Position numbers and translations under genes: made by a program. A model generated the notes under the pieces. The model had not been told where the DNA came from, did no database searches, and was given only the letters and a program-made list of their open reading frames with translations. Positions 51,539 to 60,437 of a DNA stretch of 64,000 nt are shown here, piece after piece; positions within the stretch are counted from its first letter, which is position 1; the number at the start of each line of letters is the position of its first letter. The DNA comes from Methylobacteriaceae bacterium (GTDB lineage: Bacteria > Pseudomonadota > Alphaproteobacteria > Rhizobiales > Beijerinckiaceae): assembly GCA_020638135.1 (NCBI GenBank), contig JACKJE010000003.1, positions 135,367 to 199,366 on the forward strand. The letters are read 5' to 3'.

Positions 51539-53338
51539 CTACCCCTCCATCCCCTCCAGCTCCGCAATCAGCTCCTCGATCATCGAAAGCCCGATATTCC
51601 AGAACGCCGGATCGGTCGCGTCCAGCCCGAACGGCGCCAGCAATTCGGAATGGTGCTTGGCGCCGCCAGCTTTCAGCATGTCGAAATAGCGTTCGACAAA
51701 GCCGTGCTCGGCGCGCCGGTAGACGCCGTAGAGCGAATTCACCAGGCAATCGCCGAACGCATAGGCGTAGACGTAAAACGGCGAGTGGATGAAGTGCGGG
51801 ATGTAGGCCCAGAAGGTCTCGTAACCCGGCTGCAGTTTGATGGCCGGCCCGAGGCTCTCGCCCTGCACGCCCATCCAGACCTCGCACAATTGATCCGCTG
51901 TCAGCTCGCCCTCGCGGCGGCGCGTATGCACCTCGCGCTCGAAGGTATAGAAGGCGATCTGGCGCACGACCGTGTTGATCATGTCCTCCACCTTGGACGC
52001 CAGCAGCGCGCGGCGCGGCGCGACATCGGTCGTCTTGGCGAGCAGCGCGCGGAACGTCAGCATCTCGCCGAACACGCTCGCGGTTTCGGCCAGCGTCAGC
52101 GGCGTCTGCGCCATCAGCGCGCCCTGCCCTGCGGCCAGCACCTGATGCACGCCGTGGCCGAGTTCGTGCGCCAGCGTCATCACGTCGCGCGGCTTGCCCT
52201 GATAGTTGAGCAGCACGTAGGGGTGCGCTGACGGCACCGTCGGATGCGCGAAGGCGCCCGGCGCCTTGCCTGTGCGCACCGGCGCATCGATCCAGCGCTC
52301 GTCGAAAAAGCGCCGCGCAATATCGGCCATCTCAGGCGCAAAGCCGGCGTAGGCCGACAGCACCGTTTCGCGCGCGTCGCTCCAGGCGTAGATGCGCTGC
52401 GGCGCCTGCGGCAGCGGCGCATTGCGGTCCCAATGGTTCAGCGCGTCCTTGCCGAACCATTTCGCCTTCAGACGGTAGTAGCGGTGCGACAGGCGCGGAT
52501 AGGCCGCGCGCACCGCCGCCACCAGCGCATCGACCACTTCGCGCTCGACGCGATTGGCGAGATGGCGCGAATCCGCGACATCGCCGAATTTGCGCCAGCG
52601 GTCCGAGATTTCCTTGTCCTTGGCGAGCGTATTGGTGACGAGCGAGAAGACGCGCAGATTGTTTTTCAATGTCGCCGCGATCGCATCGGACGCCTTGTGG
52701 CGGACCTCTTCGCTTACGTCCTGCATCATCGACAATGTCGGTTCGAGCGTCTGCTCCTTGCCGTCGACCGAAAAGCGCAGGCTCGCGATCGTCTCGTCGA
52801 ACAGGCGGTTCCAGGCGCCGTGGCCGGTCACGGATTTTTCGTGGAACAATTTTTTCCAGCTGGTCGTCGAGTTCGTGCGGCTTGTCCTTGCGGATGTCGA
52901 TCAGCCACGGCTTCCAGTGTTCGAGCGGCCCGGACGCCATCGCCTTTTCCAGAACCAGAATCGTCGAGGCGATTGAGCTCGAGCTGGAAGAACAGGAGGT
53001 CGGTCGAATAGGCCGTCACCTTCTCCTGCGCGTCGCCATAGAATTTCGCGCAGACCGGATCGGTCGTATTGCCGGCGTAGACGAGGCCGGCATAACTCAT
53101 GATTCGCCCGAGCAGATCCTGTAGCGCCTCGAATTCACGTACAGCCTCGGCGAGCCGCGCGCTCGCCTTCTCGCCCCTGCGCCGCCTCCGCCAGCTTGCC
53201 GCGCCATTTCTCCGCGAAGGCGCGGCATTCGGCCTCGGCGCGCTTCAGGTCGGCCGCAAATTGCGGGCTGTCGAGGCCGCTGTAGAGATCGGCGAGGTTC
53301 CATTCGGGCAGCGGCCCGAGGTCAGCGGTCGCAGTCAT
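51539..53338 (-). pseudogene. pepF: M3 family oligoendopeptidase (PepF-like), broken by three frameshifts, probably sequence errors
   Basis: A predicted 599-residue zinc peptidase that cleaves oligopeptides in the cytosol. The C-terminal ~435 residues are intact and hold the HELGHGVHQ zinc site, then the third ligand in EMLTFRAL-type helices, and HFIHSPFYVYAYAFG. Three single-base insertions near 53175, 52965 and 52855 put the N-terminal third into three other frames; reassembled it runs from ATADLGPLPEWNLADLYSG, through SYAGLVYAGNTTDP, to KPHELDDQLEK. The total span is a multiple of three. Start ATG 53338. It is divergent from the sigma-54 regulator. Confidence 0.85.
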
Positions 53339-53544
53339 ATGTGGTCCATCGAGAATCAGCCTCCGCTCAATATAGGGCGTCGCCGGCGCTTTCGCGCCCC
53401 GCGGCTTTCCCGACCGCCCGCAAACGCCCGCCGCGTGGGCAATTGTGCCGATAAGCGACAATCCGGGCCCGCATTAATTGGGCATTTACCCTAATCGTCG
53501 AGCATCCCTCCCACAGGCGACCGGCTAGCGCCCGAGAGGACTTG

Positions 53545-55050
53545 ATGATTTCGACCGTACTGATCGCCGACGACGACCCCGTCCAGCGCCGGCTGCTCGA
53601 AGCCATGGTGCGGCGCTTCGGCTATGAGGCCGAGACGGTCGAAAGCGGCGATCGGGCTTTGGCCCGGCTCGAACGGCCGGATGGCCCCGCGATCGACCTG
53701 CTGATTCTCGATCTCGTCATGCCCCGATCTCGATGGCATGGGCGTGCTCGCCAAAATGCGCGAGCGCAAGATCAGCGCGCCTGTCATCGTGCAGACCGCG
53801 CACGGCTCGATCGAGGCGGTGATCTCCGCCATGCGCGCCAGGCGCCCTATGATTTCGTGGTCAAGCCGGTTGGCGCCGAACGCCTGCAATTCTCGATCAA
53901 GAACGCCTTGCGCGCCGATGCGCTGGAAGAGGAAATCCGCCGCATCAACCGGCGCGCGACCGGCACGCTCACCTTCAAGGACCTCGTCTTTTCAGGCGAT
54001 GAAATGGCGCGCATCATCCGCCTCGGCGAGCGCGCGGCCAAATCCACCATTCCCGTCCTGCTCGAAGGCGAGATCGGGCGTCGGCAAGAACTGGTCGCGC
54101 GCGCCGTCCAGGGCGGTTCGGACCGCAAGGGCCGGCCCTTCGTCACCGTCAATTGCGGCGCCCTGCCCGAGAACCTCGTCGAATCCATCCTGTTCGGCCA
54201 CGAGAAGGGCGCGTTCACCGGCGCGGTCGACAAGCATGTCGGCAAATTCCAGGAGGCCAACGGCGGCACATTGTTTCTGGACGAGATCGGCGAACTGCCG
54301 CTCGAGGCGCAGGTGAAACTGCTGCGCGCGCTGCAGGAAGGCGAGATCGATCCGGTCGGCGCCAAACGCCCGGTGCGCGTCGACATTCGTCTGATCTCGG
54401 CGACCAACCAGAACCTGATCGAACTCGTGAAGGCCGGCAAGTTCCGCGAGGACCTCTACTACCGCCTCAACGTCTTCCCCATCACCATCCCACCCTTGCG
54501 CGCGCGAAAAGGCGACATCGGCGAATTGTCGCGCCGCTTTTGCGCACGATTTGCAGCGGAAGAGGGCAAGAAGATTCGCGGCCTGACTGCCGAGACCCTG
54601 TCGCTGCTCGCCGCCTACGACTGGCCCGGCAATGTGCGCCAGCTCGAGAACGCGCTGTTCCGCGCCGTGGTGCTGGCCGACGGCGATGAACTGACCGTGG
54701 CCGAATTTCCACAGATCGCAGCCCAGGTCGACGGCTTCGACGTGCGCGTGCCTGTCGCCCCCGCGCCGCAGCCGGCGGCGATGCGCGTCGAGCGCGAAAT
54801 CGTGCGCGTGGAAGTGCGCGACCCCAATACGCGCAAGATGCTCGACGAGCACGGCGAGGTGCGCAAACTCGAGGATCTCGAGGCCGAAGCGATCAAATTC
54901 GCGCTCGCCCATTATCGCGGGCAGATGTCGGAAATGGCGCGCCGCCTCGGCATCGGCCGCTCGACCCTCTATCGCAAGATGAAGGAATACGGGCTCGACG
55001 ACGGCGCCGACGACAAGATGGTCGGCGAAGAAGGCTCGCACGCGGCCTGA
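53545..55050 (+). CDS. Sigma-54-dependent response regulator (NtrC/AtoC family), affected by compensating indels
   Basis: A predicted 501-residue regulator: receiver (about 1-120), AAA+ sigma-54 activator domain (about 145-380) and Fis-type HTH (about 445-480, MSEMARRLGIGRSTLYRK). The receiver starts VLIADDDPVQRRLLEAMV with phosphoacceptor in LLILDLVMP, but residues about 62-102 are out of frame; frame +1 gives GMGVLAKMRERKISAPVIV and a normal receiver. The Walker A reads GEIGRRQELV, whereas a one-base shift gives the expected SGVGKELV. GAFTGA and the Walker B FLDEIGELP are intact. These look like sequence errors. ATG 53545 follows GAGAGGAC. Confidence 0.87.
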   Translation: MISTVLIADDDPVQRRLLEAMVRRFGYEAETVESGDRALARLERPDGPAIDLLILDLVMPRSRWHGRARQNARAQDQRACHRADRARLDRGGDLRHARQAPYDFVVKPVGAERLQFSIKNALRADALEEEIRRINRRATGTLTFKDLVFSGDEMARIIRLGERAAKSTIPVLLEGEIGRRQELVARAVQGGSDRKGRPFVTVNCGALPENLVESILFGHEKGAFTGAVDKHVGKFQEANGGTLFLDEIGELPLEAQVKLLRALQEGEIDPVGAKRPVRVDIRLISATNQNLIELVKAGKFREDLYYRLNVFPITIPPLRARKGDIGELSRRFCARFAAEEGKKIRGLTAETLSLLAAYDWPGNVRQLENALFRAVVLADGDELTVAEFPQIAAQVDGFDVRVPVAPAPQPAAMRVEREIVRVEVRDPNTRKMLDEHGEVRKLEDLEAEAIKFALAHYRGQMSEMARRLGIGRSTLYRKMKEYGLDDGADDKMVGEEGSHAA

Positions 55051-55116
55051 GGCGCAACGCCAGGCGCCGTTCCGCCCGCGATCACATGGAAAGCAGCTGC
55101 GCCGCCCGGCTGCGCC

Positions 55117-55500
55117 TCAGGCGCGAACGGGCACGTTGGCGCGCGCGCTCGACATGGCGAGGCCGCCGAGCGCGACCACCGCGATCGCCACGCCGATCGC
55201 CTCGTGAACCAGCACCGCGTCCGGCGCGTTCCCGAAACCGAAAATCCACGGCGCGGCGGCGGCCAGAACGCCGCAGAGCGCGCAAACCCCGAGGAACAGG
55301 CGTTTCATGCCGATCAGCGCGGCCAGCGCGCAGACCCACACGGCGAGCCCGGACACGATGCTTGCCGTCATCGCGGCGGAATTGCTCGAATAGTCCATCG
55401 GACCCGGCGCCGCCACCAGCGCGAGACCAAGCGCGAGAATGATGAAGAGACATCTGTTGCTCGCGCACAGACCGCGCAAGGTCTGATCCAGTTCCGACAT
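55117..55500 (-). CDS. SPW-repeat membrane protein
   Basis: A predicted 127-residue inner-membrane protein with about four hydrophobic segments. The SPW signature appears once as APWIFGFGNAP. It belongs to the same family as the next gene. Function is unknown; SPW proteins are common in Alphaproteobacteria. ATG 55500 is chosen over a longer frame reaching 55725. It lies 127 bases downstream of the second SPW gene in the same direction. Confidence 0.75.
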   Translation of the reverse strand: MSELDQTLRGLCASNRCLFIILALGLALVAAPGPMDYSSNSAAMTASIVSGLAVWVCALAALIGMKRLFLGVCALCGVLAAAAPWIFGFGNAPDAVLVHEAIGVAIAVVALGGLAMSSARANVPVRA

Positions 55501-55627
55501 CGATGGGCCTCCCAATTCCTCGCCGGGCCTTCTGTTGCGATTCCACGATCGCGAAGCGTCGGCGCGGGAAGCTAGCAATTCGGCGTCGGCGCCGTCCAGA
55601 GGGCGCGCGCCGCCGGCGCGCGGCCCC

Positions 55628-55990
55628 TCAGACGCCTGCCGTTTTGTGCGTGCGCTCCCACCACAATTCCCCGAGCGACAGCAGGGCGACGCCGAGCCCG
55701 AGAACGACATGCGCGATCGTCGCATGCGGGATCGTCGAGAATCCGATGATCCAGGGCGCGGCGGCCGTCAGCACGCCGAGGACGACGTCGACCTCCTCGA
55801 AGAGATGCGGCAGATCGGCGAGCGCGACGACCGCGCAGCCGATGATGGCGAGCCCCGCCACTATGCTGGACGCGACCGCTGGCTCTTTGCCGCTGTAGCC
55901 GAACAGCCACGGCGACGCCACGAGGGCGATTCCCATGAGAAGCGTGAAATAGTCGAGCCTGTTGCTCGCAGATCTTGAGACGGCGGCCAT
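55628..55990 (-). CDS. SPW-repeat membrane protein, second copy
   Basis: A predicted 120-residue protein with two SPW-type repeats: VASPWLFGYSG and AAPWIIGFSTIP, within four hydrophobic segments, the usual two-repeat form of the family. Function is unknown. ATG 55990 follows GGAGGGTCGC. It is probably a co-transcribed paralogue of the gene at 55117-55500. Confidence 0.85.
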   Translation of the reverse strand: MAAVSRSASNRLDYFTLLMGIALVASPWLFGYSGKEPAVASSIVAGLAIIGCAVVALADLPHLFEEVDVVLGVLTAAAPWIIGFSTIPHATIAHVVLGLGVALLSLGELWWERTHKTAGV

Positions 55991-56090
55991 GCGACCCTCC
56001 TTCGTTGCGCCGCCGGCCGGCGGCAAGACGCCGGAGAGGCGGCCTTGCGGTGATAAATAAGGTCGCGCGAAAGCGCTTCCAGCGTCGGCG

Positions 56091-56894
56091 CTACCGTACG
56101 GCGACGATGAACAGGCGCGGATAGGGCAGCAGGATCATGCCGTCGGCGCGCGGCGCATATTCCTTGATGATCTCGCGCCGGTAGGCCGCAAGAAACGCCT
56201 CGCGCTCCTTCTCGGTGAGCGGATTGAGGAAGGGCCTCAGCGCGGAGCCCGCGAACCAGTCGACCACGCCCTGCGCGCCGTCGAGCCGATACACATAGGT
56301 CGTGCGCCACAGATCGAGGCGTGCGCAATGCGGGCTCAGCCAGTCGTAATAATCCTGCGCGTCGGCGATCATCGCGCGCGATTTCACGACCGGCATCAGC
56401 CGCGTGCGCCACGGCCCGTCGACCGCAATCATGCGCATCAGCGCATGCGCCGCCTCGCGCGCCGAATCCGGCATCTGCACGGCAAGGCAGCCGCCCCGAG
56501 GCAGATAGGACATGAGCCGCGCAAACAGGTCCGGGTGATCCGGCGTGAACTGCAGCACGGAATTGGCGAAGATGAGATCAGGCGCATGGTCGGGCCGGAA
56601 ATCGTCGACGCTCTCGCGCAGGAAATGCGCGTCGGGAAGACGCTTGCGCGCATGCGCCAGCATCGCCTCCGACGTGTCGAGGCCGATCAGTTCCGTCGAT
56701 GGAAAATGCCTGTGCAGCAGCTCGGTCGAATTACCCGGCCCGCAGCCGAGATCATAGGCGAGCGCCGGCCGCTGCAGCGGGATCTGGGCCAGGAGATCCC
56801 GCGCCGCGCGCGCCCGCTCGCCCTCGAACTTGAGATAGAGGGCGGGGTTCCAGTCGCCCCGCGCACGCTTCAGCGTCGCCGCGCGCTCGTTCAT
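56091..56894 (-). CDS. tam: Trans-aconitate 2-methyltransferase
   Basis: A predicted 267-residue SAM-dependent methyltransferase. It opens WNPALYLKFEGERARAARDLL, then has the SAM motif YDLGCGPGNSTELL, TSEAMLAHARKRLPDA (acidic post-I), FANSVLQFTPDH and YLPRGGCLAVQMPD. This combination, with the ExxYDWLSP-like region YYDWLSPHCARLDLWRTTY, is that of Tam, which removes trans-aconitate, an aconitase inhibitor. ATG 56894 follows GGAGGGCC; ATG 56954 is a weaker start. Confidence 0.9.
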   Translation of the reverse strand: MNERAATLKRARGDWNPALYLKFEGERARAARDLLAQIPLQRPALAYDLGCGPGNSTELLHRHFPSTELIGLDTSEAMLAHARKRLPDAHFLRESVDDFRPDHAPDLIFANSVLQFTPDHPDLFARLMSYLPRGGCLAVQMPDSAREAAHALMRMIAVDGPWRTRLMPVVKSRAMIADAQDYYDWLSPHCARLDLWRTTYVYRLDGAQGVVDWFAGSALRPFLNPLTEKEREAFLAAYRREIIKEYAPRADGMILLPYPRLFIVAVR

Positions 56895-57038
56895 CGTGGC
56901 CCTCCGGTCAGGCGTCCCCGCGCCATGGCCATTGGCCATACGATCGTTCGACATGTCAACCGAAACGTTCTTTTTAGAGAACGCTTCGCGGCGCGACCAA
57001 TGCGCTTTACGCCGCCAGAAATCTATGAACGAGGCGGC

Positions 57039-58106
57039 TTACGCCGCCTCTATGGCCTCTTCGTCGCAGATGATCTTGGCCGCTTCCGCGCTTTCTCGCG
57101 CCACGTCCACCTTCAGGTGCTTGACCGGCGTCGTCGCCTTTCCCCCTTCGGCGAAGTGATCGAAGAAGATGCGCATGACCGCGCTCACCCCGATCGGCGT
57201 CAGCTGCCGCATCGATTCGGCATAGAATTTCGCCGCGTTCGGGCCGAAGGTCACCACGTCGTAAGACGGAAAATAGGCGATGTTTGCGCGCGCCGCGGAG
57301 ACCTCGTCCGCCGCGACCCGCAGGATCGACTTGGAGGCGGAATTCGACACCAGCACGTGACGGGGAACCTGCGTCGCCGCGATCGGCACCGGCGATACGG
57401 AGGTGATGATCCGCGCCTTCGGATTGATCGCGTGCAGCTTGTCGACGAAGGCCAGGAAATCGCCCGAGACCTCCGACACGCGCGAATTCCAGAACACGTA
57501 TTTGTCCGGATCGTATTCGCCGCCGTCGACGCCCGGCGCGATCTGCAGCACCGCGCCGTCGGACTTGTGCACCCAGGCCTCCGTCAGCCCGAAGGTGAAC
57601 AGGAACACGTCCAGCGTCTGGAACATTTTTCGCACAGCCGCGAGGTGCTTCTCGCGCTCGGCGCGCACCTCGTCGGCCGTGGCGTAGCCGTCCGGATTGA
57701 CGCGCGGACGGAAGGGATCGACGAAGCGCCCGTCCTTGCGCGTCCACACGTCGAGATCCGGCTTGAACAGGCCGAAGGCGCGATCGAACAGCTGCAGCAG
57801 CTGGCGCGTCGTGTAGATATTGCCGTAGCGGCAGGAATAGACGCCGTATTGCAGGTGCTCGGCCTCGCCCGCGGCCATGTCGGCGGGCGGCGTCTCGACC
57901 TGATAGTAGTGGAAGCCGCTCAGTTGCAGCCGCTTGGCCAGATGCTGGGCAAAGCACGAGCCGCCGGTCGCGACCTTGTCGGTCGGCGCGATCCGGAACG
58001 GCAGGTCCACGATCGGATCGATCGCGAACGGCGGCAGGCCGGCCACGGCCTTGCGCCAGAACCGGTGGTCGGGTAGGTCGCTGTAGGGATTGGAGGACAA
58101 GGGCAT
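57039..58106 (-). CDS. GSCFA-domain protein (SGNH-hydrolase-like)
   Basis: A predicted 355-residue protein of the GSCFA family. The name-giving GSCFAQHLAKRL lies at about residues 49-60. It continues with YGNIYTTRQLLQLFDRAFG, FTFGLTEAW, VSPVPIAATQ and ANIAYFPSYDVVTFG, which match the GxT/ SPxPL/ YFPSYE pattern of GSCFA proteins. These are related to SGNH/PC-esterase enzymes and are often linked to surface polysaccharides; the reaction is not established. ATG 58106 follows CAGGAGA. It is divergent from two WcbI genes, so a shared role in glycan modification is likely. Confidence 0.87.
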   Translation of the reverse strand: MPLSSNPYSDLPDHRFWRKAVAGLPPFAIDPIVDLPFRIAPTDKVATGGSCFAQHLAKRLQLSGFHYYQVETPPADMAAGEAEHLQYGVYSCRYGNIYTTRQLLQLFDRAFGLFKPDLDVWTRKDGRFVDPFRPRVNPDGYATADEVRAEREKHLAAVRKMFQTLDVFLFTFGLTEAWVHKSDGAVLQIAPGVDGGEYDPDKYVFWNSRVSEVSGDFLAFVDKLHAINPKARIITSVSPVPIAATQVPRHVLVSNSASKSILRVAADEVSAARANIAYFPSYDVVTFGPNAAKFYAESMRQLTPIGVSAVMRIFFDHFAEGGKATTPVKHLKVDVARESAEAAKIICDEEAIEAA

Positions 58107-58198
58107 TCTCCTGAGCCTGCGCCAAAATAGGCGCGCCGCCCTCTCTTGTCACGCCGGGCGTCCGCCGCGGCGGAGCCAGCGCCGAGGGCTCTGAACCG

Positions 58199-59230
58199 AT
58201 GTTCTCACTGCTCGACCGCCAGATCGCACGACATTGGCGGGACAAGACATTCGCACGGGCGAAGGGGGCCACAGGCAAGCCTGCCAGGAAAGTCGCCGTC
58301 GTCGGCAATTGCCAGAGTTTCGGCTACGCCTTCGCCTTGAAGCTGTTCGATCCCGCGCTGGTTGTCGACCGCTATGCGCTGGTTGCGCCCTCCTACACCG
58401 ACCTCAAGACGCTGCGCGCCGCGCTTGCCGACTACGACATTGTCTTTTCACAGGATTTCGGACCGAAGATCCTGCGCGACAATGCGACCTCCGACGCTCT
58501 CTACGCCGACCTCCCGGGCGTCATCCGCCTGCCGACCATCAATTTCTACGGGTTCCATCCCGACACGATCCACCTGCTCGACCCGACCAAGGGCTATCGC
58601 TACATCCTCGGCCCGGCTGGCGTCTATCACTCCGCCCTTGCGCTGTTTGGCCACATCAAGGGCTTCTCGGTCGAACAGACGGAAGCCCTCTTCAGCCATG
58701 AAGCTTTCGCCTTCGTCGGCTATCTCGACGTCTGGCCGAGCGCGGTCGAGGAAGTGCTGCGGGCCGGTCAGGCCGCCGGGATGAAGCTCGACAGCGCCGT
58801 TGCCCGCTGGTCGCGCGGGCGCGCCTTCATGTACACGCCGACCCACCCGCGCCCGCAGGTGATGTTCGATATCGCCCGGCTCGCCATGGGCACGGCCGGG
58901 CTACGGACGCAGGCGCTCGACACCGACGATTATGCCGTCGACGATCTTTCGCGTGACTACATTCTCCCGGTCTATCCGCCGCTCGCCGAACTCTACGGCC
59001 TCGCCGGCTCGACCGTGCTGAAGCTCGCCCACTACCGGTTCAGCCACGGCGTCGGCGAAATGCTGACGCTGAAAGACTATATCGCCCGCTCCTTCGCCCA
59101 TTACGCCGGACGCCGGCGCGAGCAGCTCGTCCACGATCGCATCGACCAATGGCTCGGCGACGACGAGATTTCCCGGACGCTCGGCCTCCTGTCGGCGGAA
59201 GAGATGAAACGACGCGCGCTCGCCCGGTAA
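58199..59230 (+). CDS. WcbI-domain polysaccharide biosynthesis protein (first of tandem pair)
   Basis: A predicted 343-residue protein. The WcbI domain (about 30-310) starts VAVVGNCQSFGYAFALKL and continues with LPTINFYGFHPDTIHLLDP. WcbI of Burkholderia capsule loci binds coenzyme A and is thought to act in capsule modification. The paralogue follows immediately (59284-60297), with the same FHPDTI and VVGNCQS motifs. It is divergent from the GSCFA gene with a 92-base gap. ATG 58199 is the start; no signal peptide is visible, so it is cytosolic. Confidence 0.82.
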   Translation: MFSLLDRQIARHWRDKTFARAKGATGKPARKVAVVGNCQSFGYAFALKLFDPALVVDRYALVAPSYTDLKTLRAALADYDIVFSQDFGPKILRDNATSDALYADLPGVIRLPTINFYGFHPDTIHLLDPTKGYRYILGPAGVYHSALALFGHIKGFSVEQTEALFSHEAFAFVGYLDVWPSAVEEVLRAGQAAGMKLDSAVARWSRGRAFMYTPTHPRPQVMFDIARLAMGTAGLRTQALDTDDYAVDDLSRDYILPVYPPLAELYGLAGSTVLKLAHYRFSHGVGEMLTLKDYIARSFAHYAGRRREQLVHDRIDQWLGDDEISRTLGLLSAEEMKRRALAR

Positions 59231-59283
59231 CGCGCCGCGCGGAGCTTGTCAGGCCGCGTCCGAGCCTTTACCCCTGCCCGCCG

Positions 59284-60297
59284 ATGTTTTCCGAGATCGA
59301 TCATCAGCTCCTGCACGTCTGGCGACGCCGCCTGCTCGGCCTGGACAAGGGCTCGCCGCGCATCGCCATCGTCGGCAATTGCCAGAGCTTCGGCATCGCC
59401 TACGGCATGAAGCTGCTGGCGCCGCAGGCGCATGTCGACCGGTTCATGATCGTGCGCAAGGGCGTGGCCACGCTCGACATGCTGGCGAAGACGCTGGAGA
59501 GCTACGACCACGTCTTTTCGCTCGAATTCCAGCCGGGCTTCATCCGCGGCGGCGGCTCGGAAGAGCTCAAGGCGCGGCTCCCGCGCATTTCGCCCATTCC
59601 CAGCATCGTCTTTTCCGGCTTCCATCCCGACACGATCTACGTGCTCGATCCCACGCGCTCGGGCTATCCGATCGAGGGCCCGACCGGCCCCTATCATTCC
59701 GCCATCGTCCTGTTCGCCTATTTGCGCGGCATGAGCGTCGACCAGACGCAGGCGCTGTTCCAGGAGTCCCTGTTCGAGGCGCTCGGCTATTTCGACGTCT
59801 GGGAGGATTCGGCCCGCGAATTCCTCGAACTCGCCAGTGTCTCCGGGCTCGACCTCTCCGCCGAGCTCGTGCGCTGGAGCCGTTCGGGACCGTTCATGTA
59901 TTCCATGAACCACCCCAAGGCGCATGTGCTGTTCGACGTCGCCAGGGCGCTTCTGACCAAGGCCGGCCTGCCGGTCGCGTCGGTCGAATTCGCCGATTTC
60001 GCGGTCGACGACATCGTGCGCGGCGTCGTCTTTCCCGTCTATCCCGAGATCGCCGAACGTTACGGCCACCGCGGCGCCTATCTGTTCAAACGCGCCAACT
60101 ACCGCCTCGCACGCAACGTCGGCCAGTTCGACGACCTGCGCGGCTACATCCAAGCCTCGTTCGCCGTCTACGCTCGCCACCAGCGCGACCAGCTCATGGC
60201 GCCGCGCATGGTGGAATGGCTGGCCAATCCCGATGTCGGCAAGCTCTTCGCCTTCCACGCCGCCGACGCGCTGACGCGCAAATACGCGCGGGCGTGA
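59284..60297 (+). CDS. WcbI-domain polysaccharide biosynthesis protein (second of tandem pair)
   Basis: A predicted 337-residue paralogue of the preceding protein. Shared landmarks are IAIVGNCQSFGIAYGMKLL, FSGFHPDTIYVLDP and FMYSMNHPKAHVLFDVA (first copy FMYTPTHPRPQVMFDIA). The spacing is collinear, so they arose by tandem duplication but are quite diverged, which suggests different substrates. ATG 59284 lies 53 bases past the previous stop. No signal peptide is visible. Confidence 0.82.
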   Translation: MFSEIDHQLLHVWRRRLLGLDKGSPRIAIVGNCQSFGIAYGMKLLAPQAHVDRFMIVRKGVATLDMLAKTLESYDHVFSLEFQPGFIRGGGSEELKARLPRISPIPSIVFSGFHPDTIYVLDPTRSGYPIEGPTGPYHSAIVLFAYLRGMSVDQTQALFQESLFEALGYFDVWEDSAREFLELASVSGLDLSAELVRWSRSGPFMYSMNHPKAHVLFDVARALLTKAGLPVASVEFADFAVDDIVRGVVFPVYPEIAERYGHRGAYLFKRANYRLARNVGQFDDLRGYIQASFAVYARHQRDQLMAPRMVEWLANPDVGKLFAFHAADALTRKYARA

Positions 60298-60437
60298 CGG
60301 CGTAGACCAAGCCCGGACGGGCAAGCCGCGCTCACGCTCCCTCCGGTCGCGCAATAGGCGCCGGCGCCGCTTCGCCGGGCGCCGCAACGCGATTTTCTCC
60401 TTGTTCCCATGGCCCTGCGGTCGTAAGCCGGTTGCCT

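Noticed and set aside
44140..54115. True pseudogenisation of pntA, pntB, the M3 peptidase and the sigma-54 regulator
   Set aside because: Conserved residues persist across every break with no excess of stops or substitutions, and all are one- or two-base indels in two tight clusters. Sequence error is more likely, although read data would be needed to settle it.
56328..58076. 582-residue rightward frame over tam and the GSCFA gene
   Set aside because: Antisense to two well-supported genes; Arg/His-rich with no family signal.
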